Shown: one piece after another, positions 11,985 to 22,920 of the stretch
Layout: the number at the start of each line of letters is the position of its first letter
How positions within the stretch are numbered: position 1 is the first letter of the stretch
NCBI GenBank assembly: GCA_958295665.1
Contig: OY282558.1
Location: 117,356,838 to 117,420,837 of the forward strand
Reading direction: 5' to 3'
Length of the DNA stretch: 64,000 nt
Origin: Tipula vernalis
Lineage: Eukaryota; Arthropoda; Insecta; Diptera; Tipulidae
Translations under genes and position numbers: made by a program
The notes under the pieces: model-generated
The model's input: only the letters and a program-made list of their open reading frames with translations
The model's database searches: none
What the model was told of the DNA's origin: nothing

Positions 11985-12960
11985 GTATTTGTTGATCATG
12001 TGAATGTGCAGAAGGCTCTTGTATTCAAGAATTTCAAAACTATAATGTTTTCAAATGCCACTTAAATTGACTTAAATAGAGAAAAGATTACTGGAATTTA
12101 CTATAGATTTCCAGATGGAAAATGTGCCCAATTATAATAGGTATATCTCCTGCACAGGTTTATTAAAATCGTCAGATATTATGGTATAAATTTAAGTGGA
12201 AGGAGTATTAGAATAACAAACAATTATAAAATGAAGGAGTTAATATTTTTACTGAAAAATGGTTACAGAAAAGATTATTTTGTGCTTGTTCTAATTGTTG
12301 GTGATAATTTAGGTGTAAATACCACCTTAGAGTTTGCGGAATCTTTTTCTGCAAATTTTTTTCTGTCGATATTGTTATCTTTCTAAAATTTTAACACAAA
12401 CCACGAGGAATTACCTAGTTCCTTACGTAAGGCAGAAAATTATCAACATTGCTTGACATCAGAATATAATGATAGACGTGGAATATCGGCAGATCCGATT
12501 TTTAATGAGATTCGCTCTTTATGGTGAAATAAATATTGCTAATTTATCAGTACGAATTGAAATGCACGTTAACAGAAACTATTTGCAAAATGATTCCAAG
12601 TGAAATGAAATGTTTGGTGTTCTTTTTATCTCTCATTATTGGTGATTTAGTTCCAGCAATCCATCCAGTTTGGAAATTTTTATTATGCTTAATTGAATTA
12701 ATTGATTTACTAATGTCCAGTTGCTTTACTAGTGATACGTTAAAACAAAACTTAAAATGATCATTAGGAAACATAACTTTCTTTACATATCACTTTTCAA
12801 TGACACTTTAAAATCAAAATTTCATTTTTTGACCTATTATCTAGCGATAAAAGCAAAATCTGGCCCCCTCAAATATTTTTGGTGTTTCCGCTATGAAGCT
12901 AAGCATCGAGAATTTAAAACTTATGCTTGATCTTCATCAAATAAAATAAACATTTTAGTT
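11985..12960 (+). pseudogene. Decayed TNP2-like (gene B family) fragment
   Basis: Readable pieces include 'KNGYRKDYFVLVLIVGDNLG' (about 12255-12315) followed by 'FAESFSANFF', and 'LIIGDLVPAIHPVWKF' (about 12630). Near 12865 comes 'GPLKYFWCFRYEAKHREFK'. They match, in order, 'VIVVAVVGDNLGVNSILGF', 'GVIIGDVVPESDELWDLY' and 'GPLINVWSMRFEAHHQVFK' of the copy at 58.9-60.9 kb. Frames change repeatedly and the His-Asp-Leu segment is missing. A non-functional second copy of gene B. Confidence 0.6.
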
Positions 12961-13082
12961 AGTTTTGCTAAAAAAATTCAACTAAAGTTTTCTAGTTCCT
13001 GCTTAAAAATTAATGAGAGACACATAATAGTAGAATGCTCAAATGAGAAAATAACCACCGTTTAATTTACATAAACTTCTAA

Positions 13083-13700
13083 ATGATACGGTATATTTCC
13101 GTTTGCCGCCAGATTTGTGCTCTAATACATCTTCGAAAGAACATCAAAGGGCGCCAATCGTTGGGCCGGCAATATTAGGAAGAGAAAAAGAAGAATTAAA
13201 AAAAATATTGCACCAATGGAAATTTGAGTTTCTCTTTCAAATGTTCCTAGGTACGTTCAGAAAATATCGTTTTAGATTATTTTGTAATATTTTTTTTTTT
13301 TAATCTTTCTAGACGAGTCGATTGATTTAGATGCCCTGCGACATATGGAAAGAGATCATCTCATATTGTTATGCTGGAAAATATAAATATTGGAACCATG
13401 ATAAAATTCGAGCAAAAACTTAAATTATGGAAAGCCATGACGCCAGACGCTGAATACATTTTAGAAGGAAGGCCAATAGCAGATATCAGTGAAAGTAATT
13501 CCTCTGTTAGTAGTTGTACTTCAGTTCCAGTTACTTTGGAAACTATTTTAGAAGATACCTTGGTTGATAAAAAATTGGTTGAAAACTAAATTAAAAACTC
13601 AACATTCATAGATTCCTCAAGAACGGTTCTTCTTACGTTCATAACAAATTATTTTGAAATAGACAAGAAAAAAATGATGGCCGAAAATGCTAAGTGAGTA
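13083..13700 (+). pseudogene. N-terminal exons of gene A family (SAM-like domain, intron)
   Basis: A first exon-like frame (13103-13250) ends in 'ILHQWKFEFLFQMFL' and is followed by a GT-AG intron at 13251-13312 (gtacgt ... tttctag). The second exon reads 'ESIDLDALRHMERDHLILL' and, after a small frame slip, 'ENINIGTMIKFEQKLKLW' (about 13380-13430). Read across the intron, this has the size and Leu/Gly pattern of a SAM-like helical domain, with the terminal Gly-x-x-x-Lys-Phe helix. A later piece, 'NYFEIDKKKMMAENAK', follows stops near 13590. The family recurs at 51.9-58.8 kb. Broken here. Confidence 0.5.
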
Positions 13701-15050
13701 TAAGAAGAAATCGTAAAAAAATTTACAACCGAAGACATAGTAAGCGTAGTAAATTTAAATACGTTTTCCCTATAACGTGCACGGATGTTATAGCCGTAAT
13801 TATACTTGCTTGTGCAGATCAATGTAATGGAACGTTCTGTATAGTTTACACATTTATATGCCATATTGCCTAAGTGAAATTGGGTAAATTATCCCACGGA
13901 AATATATGTAGTATAGAGGGTAACTTGTACAAGTCTAATTGTCGAGTGTTAAATATGCGGAGTTTAGTATGAATAGTAAAAATTTAAGTCTAGGGTCAGC
14001 TTTCTGTGTCGGATTTAGTACAATGTTTTGCTGTAATAATTTTTAGCATAAGAATTTAAATACGCCACAAAGTAAGTTTATGTCTAATTTATTGGAATAC
14101 ACAATGGCAGCCAGCATTGTAATTTTCTGTGGGCCAAATTTAAAACTTTCTGATTATACTCGGGAACAGATTTATTAACAAAACATATTTGTATTATGCC
14201 AGGCAAGCAAACTATTTAACGTCTTTAGCGTGTTCTTTGGGAAAAAACAATTCTTTTTAGAAAATCTTGTTCTTAATAGTAAGTTGGTAAAAATAATAGG
14301 TGAAGCCACATTGAAAAAACCAAATGTCTTCAATGTGCGCCTTACAGTTAAGGTTATCATCGATCATAATTCCAAAATATCTAATTTAACTAACCGAACA
14401 TATGCTAATGAGAGAATTAATAATTATTTATTTATATTGTTGTATTTATCTATTAATTAGTATAAATTAGTACGTTTGTTTAAAATGAGTCAAAAAATCA
14501 GTTTTTAACCATTTTTTAGAGAGCTCTTTCAATTAAATTTGGCAAGCACACAGGTCGTTTATTATTTTTAATCAAACCAGTTCCTTTATCAAAACTTTAT
14601 AAAACCTTTTAATCAAACCAGTTCCTTTATCATAAAACATACTTGGTTTTCATTGTTTTCATTAAATTTATATATTAGATCATGTTCTGTTGATTAATTA
14701 CTTTGTTATTGCTGTTAGCTCTTAATAATAAACTATTTTAAAGATGATAATAATAGGAGTCAAACGAGTGCTAATTGTTATTCTTATGATAAAATATTTA
14801 TCTGACCTTTGTTTTTTTTTATCATATTGCGGACATAATAAAAGAATTGCAAAAAAAAAACCTAACCAGTTCGAATCTAGTTCTACAAATTAAAAGTAAA
14901 CGCAAATCTAATTAACATAAATACAAAACTGACGAAGCAATGTTTGTTTTTCTGCAAATCGACAACAAAATGTATGTTCTTGCTGTAGGCACACCGGTTT
15001 TGCAATTAAATTCAAAATTTTGTATTTTTTTTTTTATGAATCCGTTGGGT
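13701..15050. other. AT-rich region with one possible coding remnant
   Basis: At 14230-14400 the plus strand reads 'KIIGEATLKKPNVFNVRLTV', which looks protein-like but is short and unassigned. At 14571-14631 the phrase 'aatcaaaccagttcctttatc' is duplicated. The rest is AT-rich filler with no gene recognised. Confidence 0.4.
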
Positions 15051-15052
15051 TA

Positions 15053-15386
15053 GGCTCCGGGAATATCAGTCAAAAAAACGAAAGGCGTTTCAGTCATAGA
15101 ATTTCCCATACAAAGAAAGGTGTTTCGGTCAGAAATCAAATTGACTGAAATGCCTTTTGTGTAGTTGGACTGAACAACCTGTTTGAAAGGTAAACTTTAG
15201 TCACACATTTTTGGACTGGAATACCTTAGGTAGGTTTGCTTTCATTTTCAGAAATTCTGGAAAAGGAAAAGTTTTGTTTGAAAAGGCATTTCAGTCTAAA
15301 AATATTTTGACTGAGTTACCTTTTAATTTTTGACAGGGACTTCTTTCTGTTTTACTGAAACGTTTTTAATTGGTATTTCCGGAGCC
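15053..15386. mobile_element. MITE-like element with GGCTCCGG termini
   Basis: The left end 'ggctccgggaatatcagtc' is mirrored by the right end 'ggtatttccggagcc'. Inside, the word 'tttcagtc' and its relatives ('gactgaaatgcc') recur in both orientations, so the two halves pair over long imperfect arms. At 334 bp without an ORF, it fits a non-autonomous DNA element. The flanks share 'gttgg', but not flush with the ends, so the target duplication and superfamily are unresolved. Confidence 0.6.
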
Positions 15387-15389
15387 GTT

Positions 15390-16720
15390 GGCTCCAACTC
15401 TTATCCACAAATGTAGTTCGAGAACAATTTTTGGACTACCTTTCTGGGGAAGAGATTTTTTTTTTCGAACAAAAAGCTAATATAATTCAAAGATTGCTGA
15501 TATTTTTTTTCAATGATTTGATTGGTACAAAATATAAGGATCAAGTATGTTTCGAGTATGTGCTATTGCGATCATTTGCTTTTTACCAAAAAATTAAAAT
15601 TATTAAATTAATTTCTTAAAGCGAATTAGTAGCTAATAAAATATTTTAAGGTTTTAAGGTTAGGTTACCTAAGTTAAATAGATTATAAAACATTGTCTAT
15701 CAAAATTGTTGTATTTATAACGACACGGGTTCGCAACTCAACTCTATTCCTTCCACAATGAAAAACCGATAAAACCTTAGGCTAAAGTAAAGTTTATGGT
15801 CGTGCGGGCGTAAGAAATGCTTTCTGGAAAGAAAACTTGATTGTGCGATTGTGCCGTATTTGTATCATAAATTTTTAGAAGGTGGAAGCAAAAACCTTTC
15901 CACGTTTTCTGCGGAAGGTTTATAATTTTTTTTTCTTTTAATTTTTTTCCAAATTTGTTAAGATGACCGATTTTCACAAAGGGTTTACTGTTGGGATTGT
16001 GAATCTATAGTACACCTAAACCTGTGTTTATAGATAAATATTGAGCAAATAATTGTATATGATTAAAAAAATGTTTATTGGTTTTAGGCTCGGTTTATTT
16101 TTTTTATTTATTTCTTGAGTTTTCGGACTCAATTCAAGTCCATTTTCAAAAGCAAATTGTTTTACGCTTGCATCGTTAAAAAAATTGTGTCAAAAGAACC
16201 GTGTAGAAACAGGTTTAAGTACACAGGTAAAGATACACAGTTCCACCGTCAAAATTATATCTAAGAGATACTTAAAGTTTGGTTTTTTCGACAAATCATC
16301 AATGTATAACTTTACTGAACGGTGAAAGCTTTTACCACCGTCCAACATTAGCTATAAAAATAGTAGTACCTAAATATTGTAGATTATTCACGTCATAGAC
16401 TTTTTTTTAATTTACAATTTCAAAAACGACAATGGAAAACCAATATTTTGTGACGTCAACACAATTTCCACAGCAGCAAACAGCAAGATAAAAATTTCAA
16501 ACGACTTCAGCACCCCCATGCAGCCCATCACACAATTCATATCAATGAAACTGTGAAGAGCGGACAAGTTTTAGCGTAATATGCCTTAAGACTTGATTGA
16601 TTCTTGGCTACTGAAGCATTGAAAAATTATGCACAAGAACAGTCGATTCTAAATAAAAAATGGAAAATCGATGAGTCCTTTAATTATTTATTTACAAAAT
16701 GACAAGATAAATTACTTGCT
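15390..16720. other. Spacer without recognised gene
   Basis: AT-rich DNA. Small ORFs at 15431-15619 (plus) and 15777-15977 (minus) show no recognisable domain. Nothing else supported. Confidence 0.5.
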
Positions 16721-16733
16721 TATTTTATTGTAA

Positions 16734-17643
16734 ATGAAAAAATGGCCCTCGAAGAAAGGGTCAAAGGAATTAATCGAAAAAAAGCCACATACCCATGCTT
16801 ATGGAAGGGTGCTTCTATTTTATGGTCGACAAAATCGTCCATCAGAGCAGTTAATTCGATTAACTATGGCTCGCTTGCACACTGCGTTTACTCTAAATGA
16901 TAATATGCATCCCGTAAGACCCCATATGGCGCCTAGTGCGCATAGTATTGAAGAGGATACAAATGACTCGATTCATCATCGTGCACAACAATTGGGACTT
17001 GATCCAACATCTATATGGAGGATTTTGTGTAAGGACCTAGGTTTACATGCTTACAGTATGACCATCGTTCGCGCCGCCAATTCGATGAATGGCCCGAAGC
17101 CAATATTGAAATCGATGCAAACTTTCCATACAAAATTTTCTAACACGCAGAATTGTCGCATTTGGAGCGAAGATGGTCTACGAGCCATTGTTCAAAAACC
17201 ATTACTTCGACAAAAACTTACCGTTTAGTGTGCTTTATGGGCCGAAGGAATCATCGGACCATATGTGTTCAAAAATAATGCTGGTCAAAACGTTACAGTC
17301 AAGGGAGTCCGGCTTAGAGACAAGATTATTATTTTTTTTGTGCCTCTATTGAATGGTAATGACATCAGATACATGTGGTTCCAACAAGACAGGGGGGAAA
17401 TATACGCTATATGCCATATAGCGTGCGATATAAATAATTTACTGAAACAAACATTTGATGAACGATAATTATTGAGAAATGGACCTGTCAACTGGCAACC
17501 GCGTTCGTGTGGTTTAACACCACTGGACTATTCTCTTTGTTGGTATGCCAAGTCACTTGTCTACTCTGATAAGCCAGAGACTATTGAACACGACCTCCAG
17601 ATTACGCCATGTACGAGCCACATGTCCGAAATCATATTCAAAT
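16734..17643 (+). pseudogene. mariner-like transposase pseudogene
   Basis: The 164-codon frame 16734-17228 carries the DNA-binding half ('LLFYGRQNRPSEQLIRLTMA', 'HHRAQQLGLDPTSIWRILCK'). A stop at 17226 is followed in frame by 'GIIGPYVFKNNAGQNVTV', then 'YMWFQQDRGEIYA' (second catalytic Asp) and, after another stop, 'VNWQPRSCGLTPLDYSL' (third acidic residue region). The order fits the DDE_3-type mariner transposases common in insects. The segment that should hold the first catalytic Asp is deleted: the block before 'NCRIWSED' is too short. At least two stops are present. The reading ends 'EIIFK' plus a stop at 17641-17643, immediately before the inverted repeat and satellite. Confidence 0.8.
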
Positions 17644-17647
17644 GATA

Positions 17648-17701
17648 AAGCATGTGAAGTTATCCCAGATTTTCATCCCAGAAAAAATAAAAATATTCAT
17701 C
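17648..17701 (+). repeat. Left arm of inverted repeat bracketing the satellite
   Basis: Fifty-four bases starting 'aagcatgtgaagttatccca' and ending 'aaaatattcatc' recur in reverse complement at 19282-19335 with three mismatches. The arm begins four bases after the mariner stop codon. Confidence 0.85.
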
Positions 17702-17721
17702 ACTGGCCCACAAAATTCTTA

Positions 17722-19246
17722 GGAGATGAACACCAAAATGTTGAAAAAACCGATAATTTTATATGGAACAATTTGGAAGTTGGCCAAATTGTGCAAATTG
17801 CACCATACGGCTCATACTCAGCTGTTTATCAGAGATCGTCCTCACTACTGCCCACTCAAAACACAAAGAATTATTTCCGGCCCATAAAGTTCTTAAAAGA
17901 TGGACACCTTAATGTTCAAAAAACCGATAATTTTATATGGAACTATTTGGATGTTGGCCGTGTTGTGAAAATTGCACCAACTCAGCTGTTTATCGGAGAT
18001 AGTTCTCACTACTGCCTACTCAAAACACAAAGAATTATTTCCGGCCCACAAAGTTCTTAGGAGATGGACACCATAATGTTCAAAAAACAGATAATTTTAT
18101 ATGGAACAATTTGGAACTTGGCCGATTGTGCAAATTGCACCATACGGCTGGTACTCAGCTATTTATCACAGATAGTCCTCATTACTGTCTACTCAAAACA
18201 CCAAGAATTATTTCCGGCCCACAAAGTTCTTAGGAGATGAACACCATAATGTTCAAAAAAACGATAATTTTATATGGAACAATTTGGAAGTTGGCCGATT
18301 GTGAAAATTGCACCATACGGCTGGTACTCAGCTGTTTATCAGAGATAGTCCTCACTACTGGCCACTCAAAACACAAAAATTATTTCCGGCCCATAAAGTT
18401 CTTAGGAGATGGACACCATAATGTTAAAAAAACCGATAATTTTATATGAAACAATTTGGAAGTTAGCCGATTGTGAAAATTGCACCAACTCAGCTGTTTA
18501 TCAGAGATAGTCCTCACTACTGCCTACTCAAAAAACCAAAAATTATTTCCCGACCCACAAAGTTCTTAGGATATGGATACCATAATGTTCAAAAACTGAT
18601 AACTTTATATGGAACAATTTGGAAGTTGGCCGATTGTGCAAATTACACCATACGGCTGGTACTCAGCTATTTACCAGAGGTATTACTCACTACTGCCTAC
18701 TCAAAATACAAAGAATTATTTTCGGCCCACAAAGTTTTTAGGAGATGGACACCATAATGTTCAAAAACCGATAATTTTATATGGAACAATTTGGAAGTTG
18801 GCCGATTGTGCAAAATGCACCATACGGCTGGTACTCAGCTGTTTATCAGAGATGGTCCTCACTATTGCCTACTCAAAATAGAAAGAATTATTTCCGGCCC
18901 ATAAAGTTCTTAGGAGATGGACACTATAATGTTCAAAAAACTGATAATTTTATATGGAACAATTTAGAAGTTAGCCGATTGTGAAAATTGCACCAACTCA
19001 GCTGTTTATCAGAGATAGTCCTCACTACTGCCTACTCAAAAAACCAAAAATTATTTCCCGACCCACAAAGTTCTTAGGATATGGACACCATAATGTTCAA
19101 AAAACTAATAATTTTATATGGAACAATTTTGAAGTTGGCCGATTGTGCAATTGCACCATACGGCTGGTACTCAGCTGTTTATCAGAGATGGCCCTCACTA
19201 CTACCTACTCAAAACATAAAGAATTATTTCCGGCCCACAAAGTTCA
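17722..19246. repeat. Satellite array, nine units, with a three-unit higher-order period
   Basis: Units start at about 17722, 17896, 18060, 18233, 18405, 18569, 18741, 18913 and 19078 with 'ggagatggacaccataatg' or a variant. Lengths are 174, 164, 173, 172, 164, 172, 172 and 165 bp, plus a final partial unit. Units 2, 5 and 8 are the short type: they read 'gcaccaactcagctg' where the others read 'gcaccatacggctggtactc'. The array thus repeats at about 508 bp. The ORFs here (17545-18060, 18237-18449 and others) are repeat artefacts. Confidence 0.9.
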
Positions 19247-19281
19247 CAAAAATATTTTAATTTTATTTTATTCTTTCGCCT

Positions 19282-19335
19282 GATGAATATTTTTATTTTT
19301 GCTGGTATGAAAAACTGGGATAACTTCACATGCTT
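19282..19335 (-). repeat. Right arm of inverted repeat bracketing the satellite
   Basis: Reverse complement of 17648-17701 with three differences over 54 positions. It lies about 35 bp beyond the last satellite unit. No transposase sequence adjoins this copy. Confidence 0.85.
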
Positions 19336-20120
19336 AAATATTAATGGCATAAAATCATCACATTCAAGGGCATTAAAATTATTTGTCTGTATTTTATTTA
19401 AATTCAAATTTCTATAGCTCGAAATGAAACTCCTTTAAGAATGGATTATATGGTGAACAATTATGTCCATAACACAAACTACGAAAACTAAATTGGATGT
19501 TTTTCAGAAACAGTTCAATTTGTTTGGTCTTTTCTTGAAAACTATTTTTTTTTTTTTTTTTTTTTCAATTAAATCAGAAGAATATCGGTCAATTAAAAAT
19601 TTGCTTTGTGAACACCTAAAAACATTTCACAAAACTCGCACTATATAGTCCTCCGAAAATATATATTATTCATTTCAGCCTTGCAGAAGTAATTTCACAA
19701 TATACTCTCACAATATCATCTAAAATTTAACCTGAGTCCAAATCTATCGTAAAAGTGTTAGCCCTTTGTTAATTTCAGTCAAAATTGCGATTTAAAGTGC
19801 TGTTCTGATTGGATGGGTTGATAATTTAAACAGCCATTCTATGTATCTTCTAAATCTCTAGTAGGGGATGTCTTTTCAGCTTGGTGGACGGGAAATGTAT
19901 CTGCTGTTTCGTAGACTATCGGAATCTGAGTCCAAACCTCTGGCAAGGGGCATTAATTTTGAGATCCAATTTCGCAATCTTCTATTACGAACTTATTGTA
20001 ATAATAAATTAAAATACTAAGCCTAAATCTTGTCGTAATAAGCGTTGGTTCAGTGACGAACTAAAAAATGCTGTCAAAATTCCAAAAATTACTTTAACAA
20101 TTTCCATCAAATACGTATAT
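19336..20120. other. Spacer with degenerate repeat pieces
   Basis: A T-run at 19543-19566 and a patch at about 19780-19990 ('aatctgagtccaaacctctg', 'ttttgagatccaatttcgc') that recurs in altered form at about 22400 and 24130. No gene recognised. Confidence 0.4.
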
Positions 20121-20124
20121 TGGG

Positions 20125-20485
20125 TGTTTTTTTTATTCATTCTAAATATTTCCATTCTTTCTATTCCTTTTTTGTACTTTTTTTTAATTCATTCTAGACA
20201 TTCCGAACGTGTTCTTTTCGTAGTAGATGAAAAGATAGAATGAATGGAATATTTTTAGTCCATCGTAATTATTTGTCATTGTGTATTGCCGTAAGACATA
20301 AATAATTGCTCGTATAAAATTAAAAAATAAATTAAACATATTAATTAATAATTAATAATAATAATAATATTCCATTCCTTCCTTTTGTCGGTTTTCACTA
20401 CATTCCGTTTGGAATATTCCAAAGTCACGTGACCAATATTCCATTCCTTCTATTCCTTTCTCCGGAATGAATAAAACAAAACACT
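20125..20485. mobile_element. MITE-like element, copy 1 (GTGTTTT...AAAACAC ends)
   Basis: The left end 'gggtgttttttttattcatt' pairs with the right end 'gaatgaataaaacaaaacac'. Internal words 'attccattccttctattcc' and 'cattctttctattcc' lie in both arms. 'agtcacgtgaccaatattcc' near the right end is shared with a second copy at 24649-25122. No ORF. Exact ends and target duplication are uncertain. Confidence 0.55.
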
Positions 20486-20499
20486 AATTAAAACTTATG

Positions 20500-21200
20500 A
20501 ACTGACAATAGATCTTAAGACTTACTATTACACCAGCAAGTTCATGGAAAAGCATTGGATGGAAGGAAAATCATTGCTTGCAAAATAAAAGAAAAATCTA
20601 TCAATATCAAATTAAATATTCATAGTAAAGTTGTCGACAAGGAAATTTAGATTGCGAAAAGTGCTCCTGATTACGACAATATTTCAACAGAAATTATTAA
20701 GCAAAATTTAAACCTGTTGGTACCATTAATTACTTCTGCTGTAAATAGTGCGAGGGAGGAAAATATTTTTCCGGATAATTTAAAGGTTGCAAAAATTACT
20801 CATATTTTCCAGAACGGCTCAAGAACCAATCCAAGCAATTATCGTCCCATAAAAGTCCTACCAGTATTTTCAAAAAATTTCGAACGCGTGCAAAAATAAC
20901 TAATTACTTATCAAAGCATGATCTTATTAACCGACATCAAAATGGATTTCAAGAAAATAGTAGCACTTTGCCTGCCTCTCTTAATCTAAAAAAACACCTT
21001 GTACATGAATTTGAAAATTAAGAAGAAAATTGTAGTTTTATTTGTTTACTTTTTCAAAGCATATAATTAGTTATCTTGAGTTATCTGTAAAATCGGCTAC
21101 ATTTTGCCCAAATTGGGGAAAATCGATCGGGCGGTATTGTTTGCTCAAATGGCATTGCTCAAGGGTTAATATTGGGACCGCTCTTTTCATTAATAGAACG
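20500..21200 (+). pseudogene. Jockey-type reverse transcriptase fragment
   Basis: The frame 20717-20899 reads 'REENIFPDNLKVAKITHIFQ' and 'NPSNYRPIKVLPVFSKNFER', the standard RT fingers region of Jockey/CR1-group LINEs. After a stop at 20897-20899, further weak pieces follow ('FQENSSTLPASL' about 20950-20985, and a relic around 21040-21190). The catalytic Asp-Asp segment cannot be read. Thumb sequences of the same kind of RT appear in the duplicated block at 21.8 and 23.5 kb, so this was probably one element before MITE insertion and duplication. Confidence 0.75.
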
Positions 21201-21207
21201 GAAGCCG

Positions 21208-21774
21208 TGTTATGAGAAAATTTAACGTAGAGGTACACGACTAAATAAAGGATTCTCCAAATCAACGTTTCAGTTTGATTTAAAATATCGACATTGAAAA
21301 CTGGTCGACTACATCCTGTATCCTGTACACGCTTGAATTTAATTTTATTAGTTAGATCCAAGGTAAATAAACACGTTAGAAAAAAATTCTGTGGAATATC
21401 TGGTCGACTGCCTCTTCAAAATGGCTCGTGTTTGCACCGAAAATATTAAATACAGTAAAGTTGGATAAAATATGTTTGAAAAGTATTTTTTGAACGGAAA
21501 GTGAATTTTTGAAAGCAATTTTGAGGTGGAAGTTGTTCAGATATTTCACTGAAATTTTTTCTAATGGGTTTGATTACCTTGAATCTAACTAAGAAACCAA
21601 GGTTCAACCGAATAGCCTTTCGTTTTTTTAAAAACGAAATTTTTGTATAATCTTAAAACAAGATGTAGTCAACCAGTAAAATTTTATTAATTTCAGTATT
21701 CTGAATGAGACTGAAACGTTGATTTTGAGAATTTATAATTTAGCCGTGTAGCTCTTCGTTAGATTTTCTTATAC
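21208..21774. mobile_element. Long-TIR MITE inside the RT remnant
   Basis: The left arm ('tatgagaaaatttaacg', 'caaatcaacgtttcagt', 'aactggtcgactac') is matched in reverse at the right ('actgaaacgttgattttgag', 'cgttagattttcttata'), giving imperfect terminal inverted repeats of about 100 bp. No coding capacity. A second, left-truncated copy begins at 22921. The element separates the RT fingers from RT thumb sequence. Confidence 0.65.
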
Positions 21775-22920
21775 CATGGATCCCATTCTCTAATTATTAC
21801 TAACGATTAATTTTTAAAACCGATAAAAGGCACACTTCAACATTAAGTTTCGATCCAGATGTATTTTAGGAAATCGTGTTTAATGGTGATGTTATTTCGA
21901 AGGTCGATATGTTTAATTATTTGGGTCTGTGTTTAGGATGATCGCTTAAATTAGTTCCATCACATGCAGAATATCAACAAAAAACTAGTTCCATCGATAA
22001 GCGTCTTCCGCCGTACCAATAAATTTATTACCGAAAGCGTTTTGGAAAATATTAATTTTCAAATTATTTAATTCAAGTATATAAGCAAAATAAGGCAATC
22101 AAAACAATATTTAGTTTAATGAAAGGTACTACCTTTAACCATGTCAAAAACAAATAATTTCTATCTCACTGTCAGTTAGCCAAAACCGTAATTTGAAGGT
22201 TAAAATTCGAAACACATTTATTTGTTAAGTTGGCGGATACCGTTTCGACTTTACGGTTGGAGAATGCAATCAACTATTTTATATACTTTTGTGTACTATC
22301 AGAACCTGTGTCAAAATCTCTAGCACGAAGCACAATTATTTCCGAATATAGGGAAAACGACTCTTCATAAACGAAATGAGAATTTAATCAGCTGTTTCGT
22401 ATTCTATCGAAACCTGAATCCAAGCCCCTGGGAAGGGGGGTATTGAACTTTTATCACTTTCGGGCAAAATCGCAATTTGAATATTAAAATTCGAAACACA
22501 TTTATTTTTGGAGATAATTATTATCTTAGCTATTCCGAAAAGATATCCACAAATAAATGTATTTAGAATTAAATTTTTCAAAATTTGCGAGTTTGACTGA
22601 AATTGATAAAGGATAAATAATACCTCTTATAGGAGATTTGGACTAAGATTCTGTTAATACACTAAACAGCTGTATGAATTCCTTTAATCGTTAAATTGCG
22701 ATTTTGACTGAAATTGGTAAAGGGCCAATAACACCCCTTTCCAGAAATTTGGACTCAGTCTCTGATAGTACGCTGTATCTTAAAAAACAACAAAAACAAC
22801 AACAAATAATGTTCCATAACATTTTTTTCCTCAGTTTTCTTTTCTCACGTTCAAAATATAAAAATCATAAAATTAAAACATTACTTTATGATAAAAATCA
22901 TAAAATTAAAACATGACTTA
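21246..22920 (+). repeat. Tandem duplication, unit 1 (about 1.68 kb)
   Basis: Starts at 'aaggattctccaaatcaacg' inside the MITE and ends at 'aaaattaaaacatgactt'. The next block repeats the same order of landmarks: the MITE right part; 'aatcgtgtttaatggtgatg' (21871 and 23648), coding for an RT thumb segment; the 'ggaaggggggtattgaac' type repeat; 'ccaataacacccctttccag'; and the same terminal phrase. Copies are diverged and carry private indels. Confidence 0.75.

Noticed and set aside
17545..19283. Series of 60-170-codon plus-strand ORFs
   Set aside because: They run through the satellite monomers and repeat the same peptide; no independent coding evidence.
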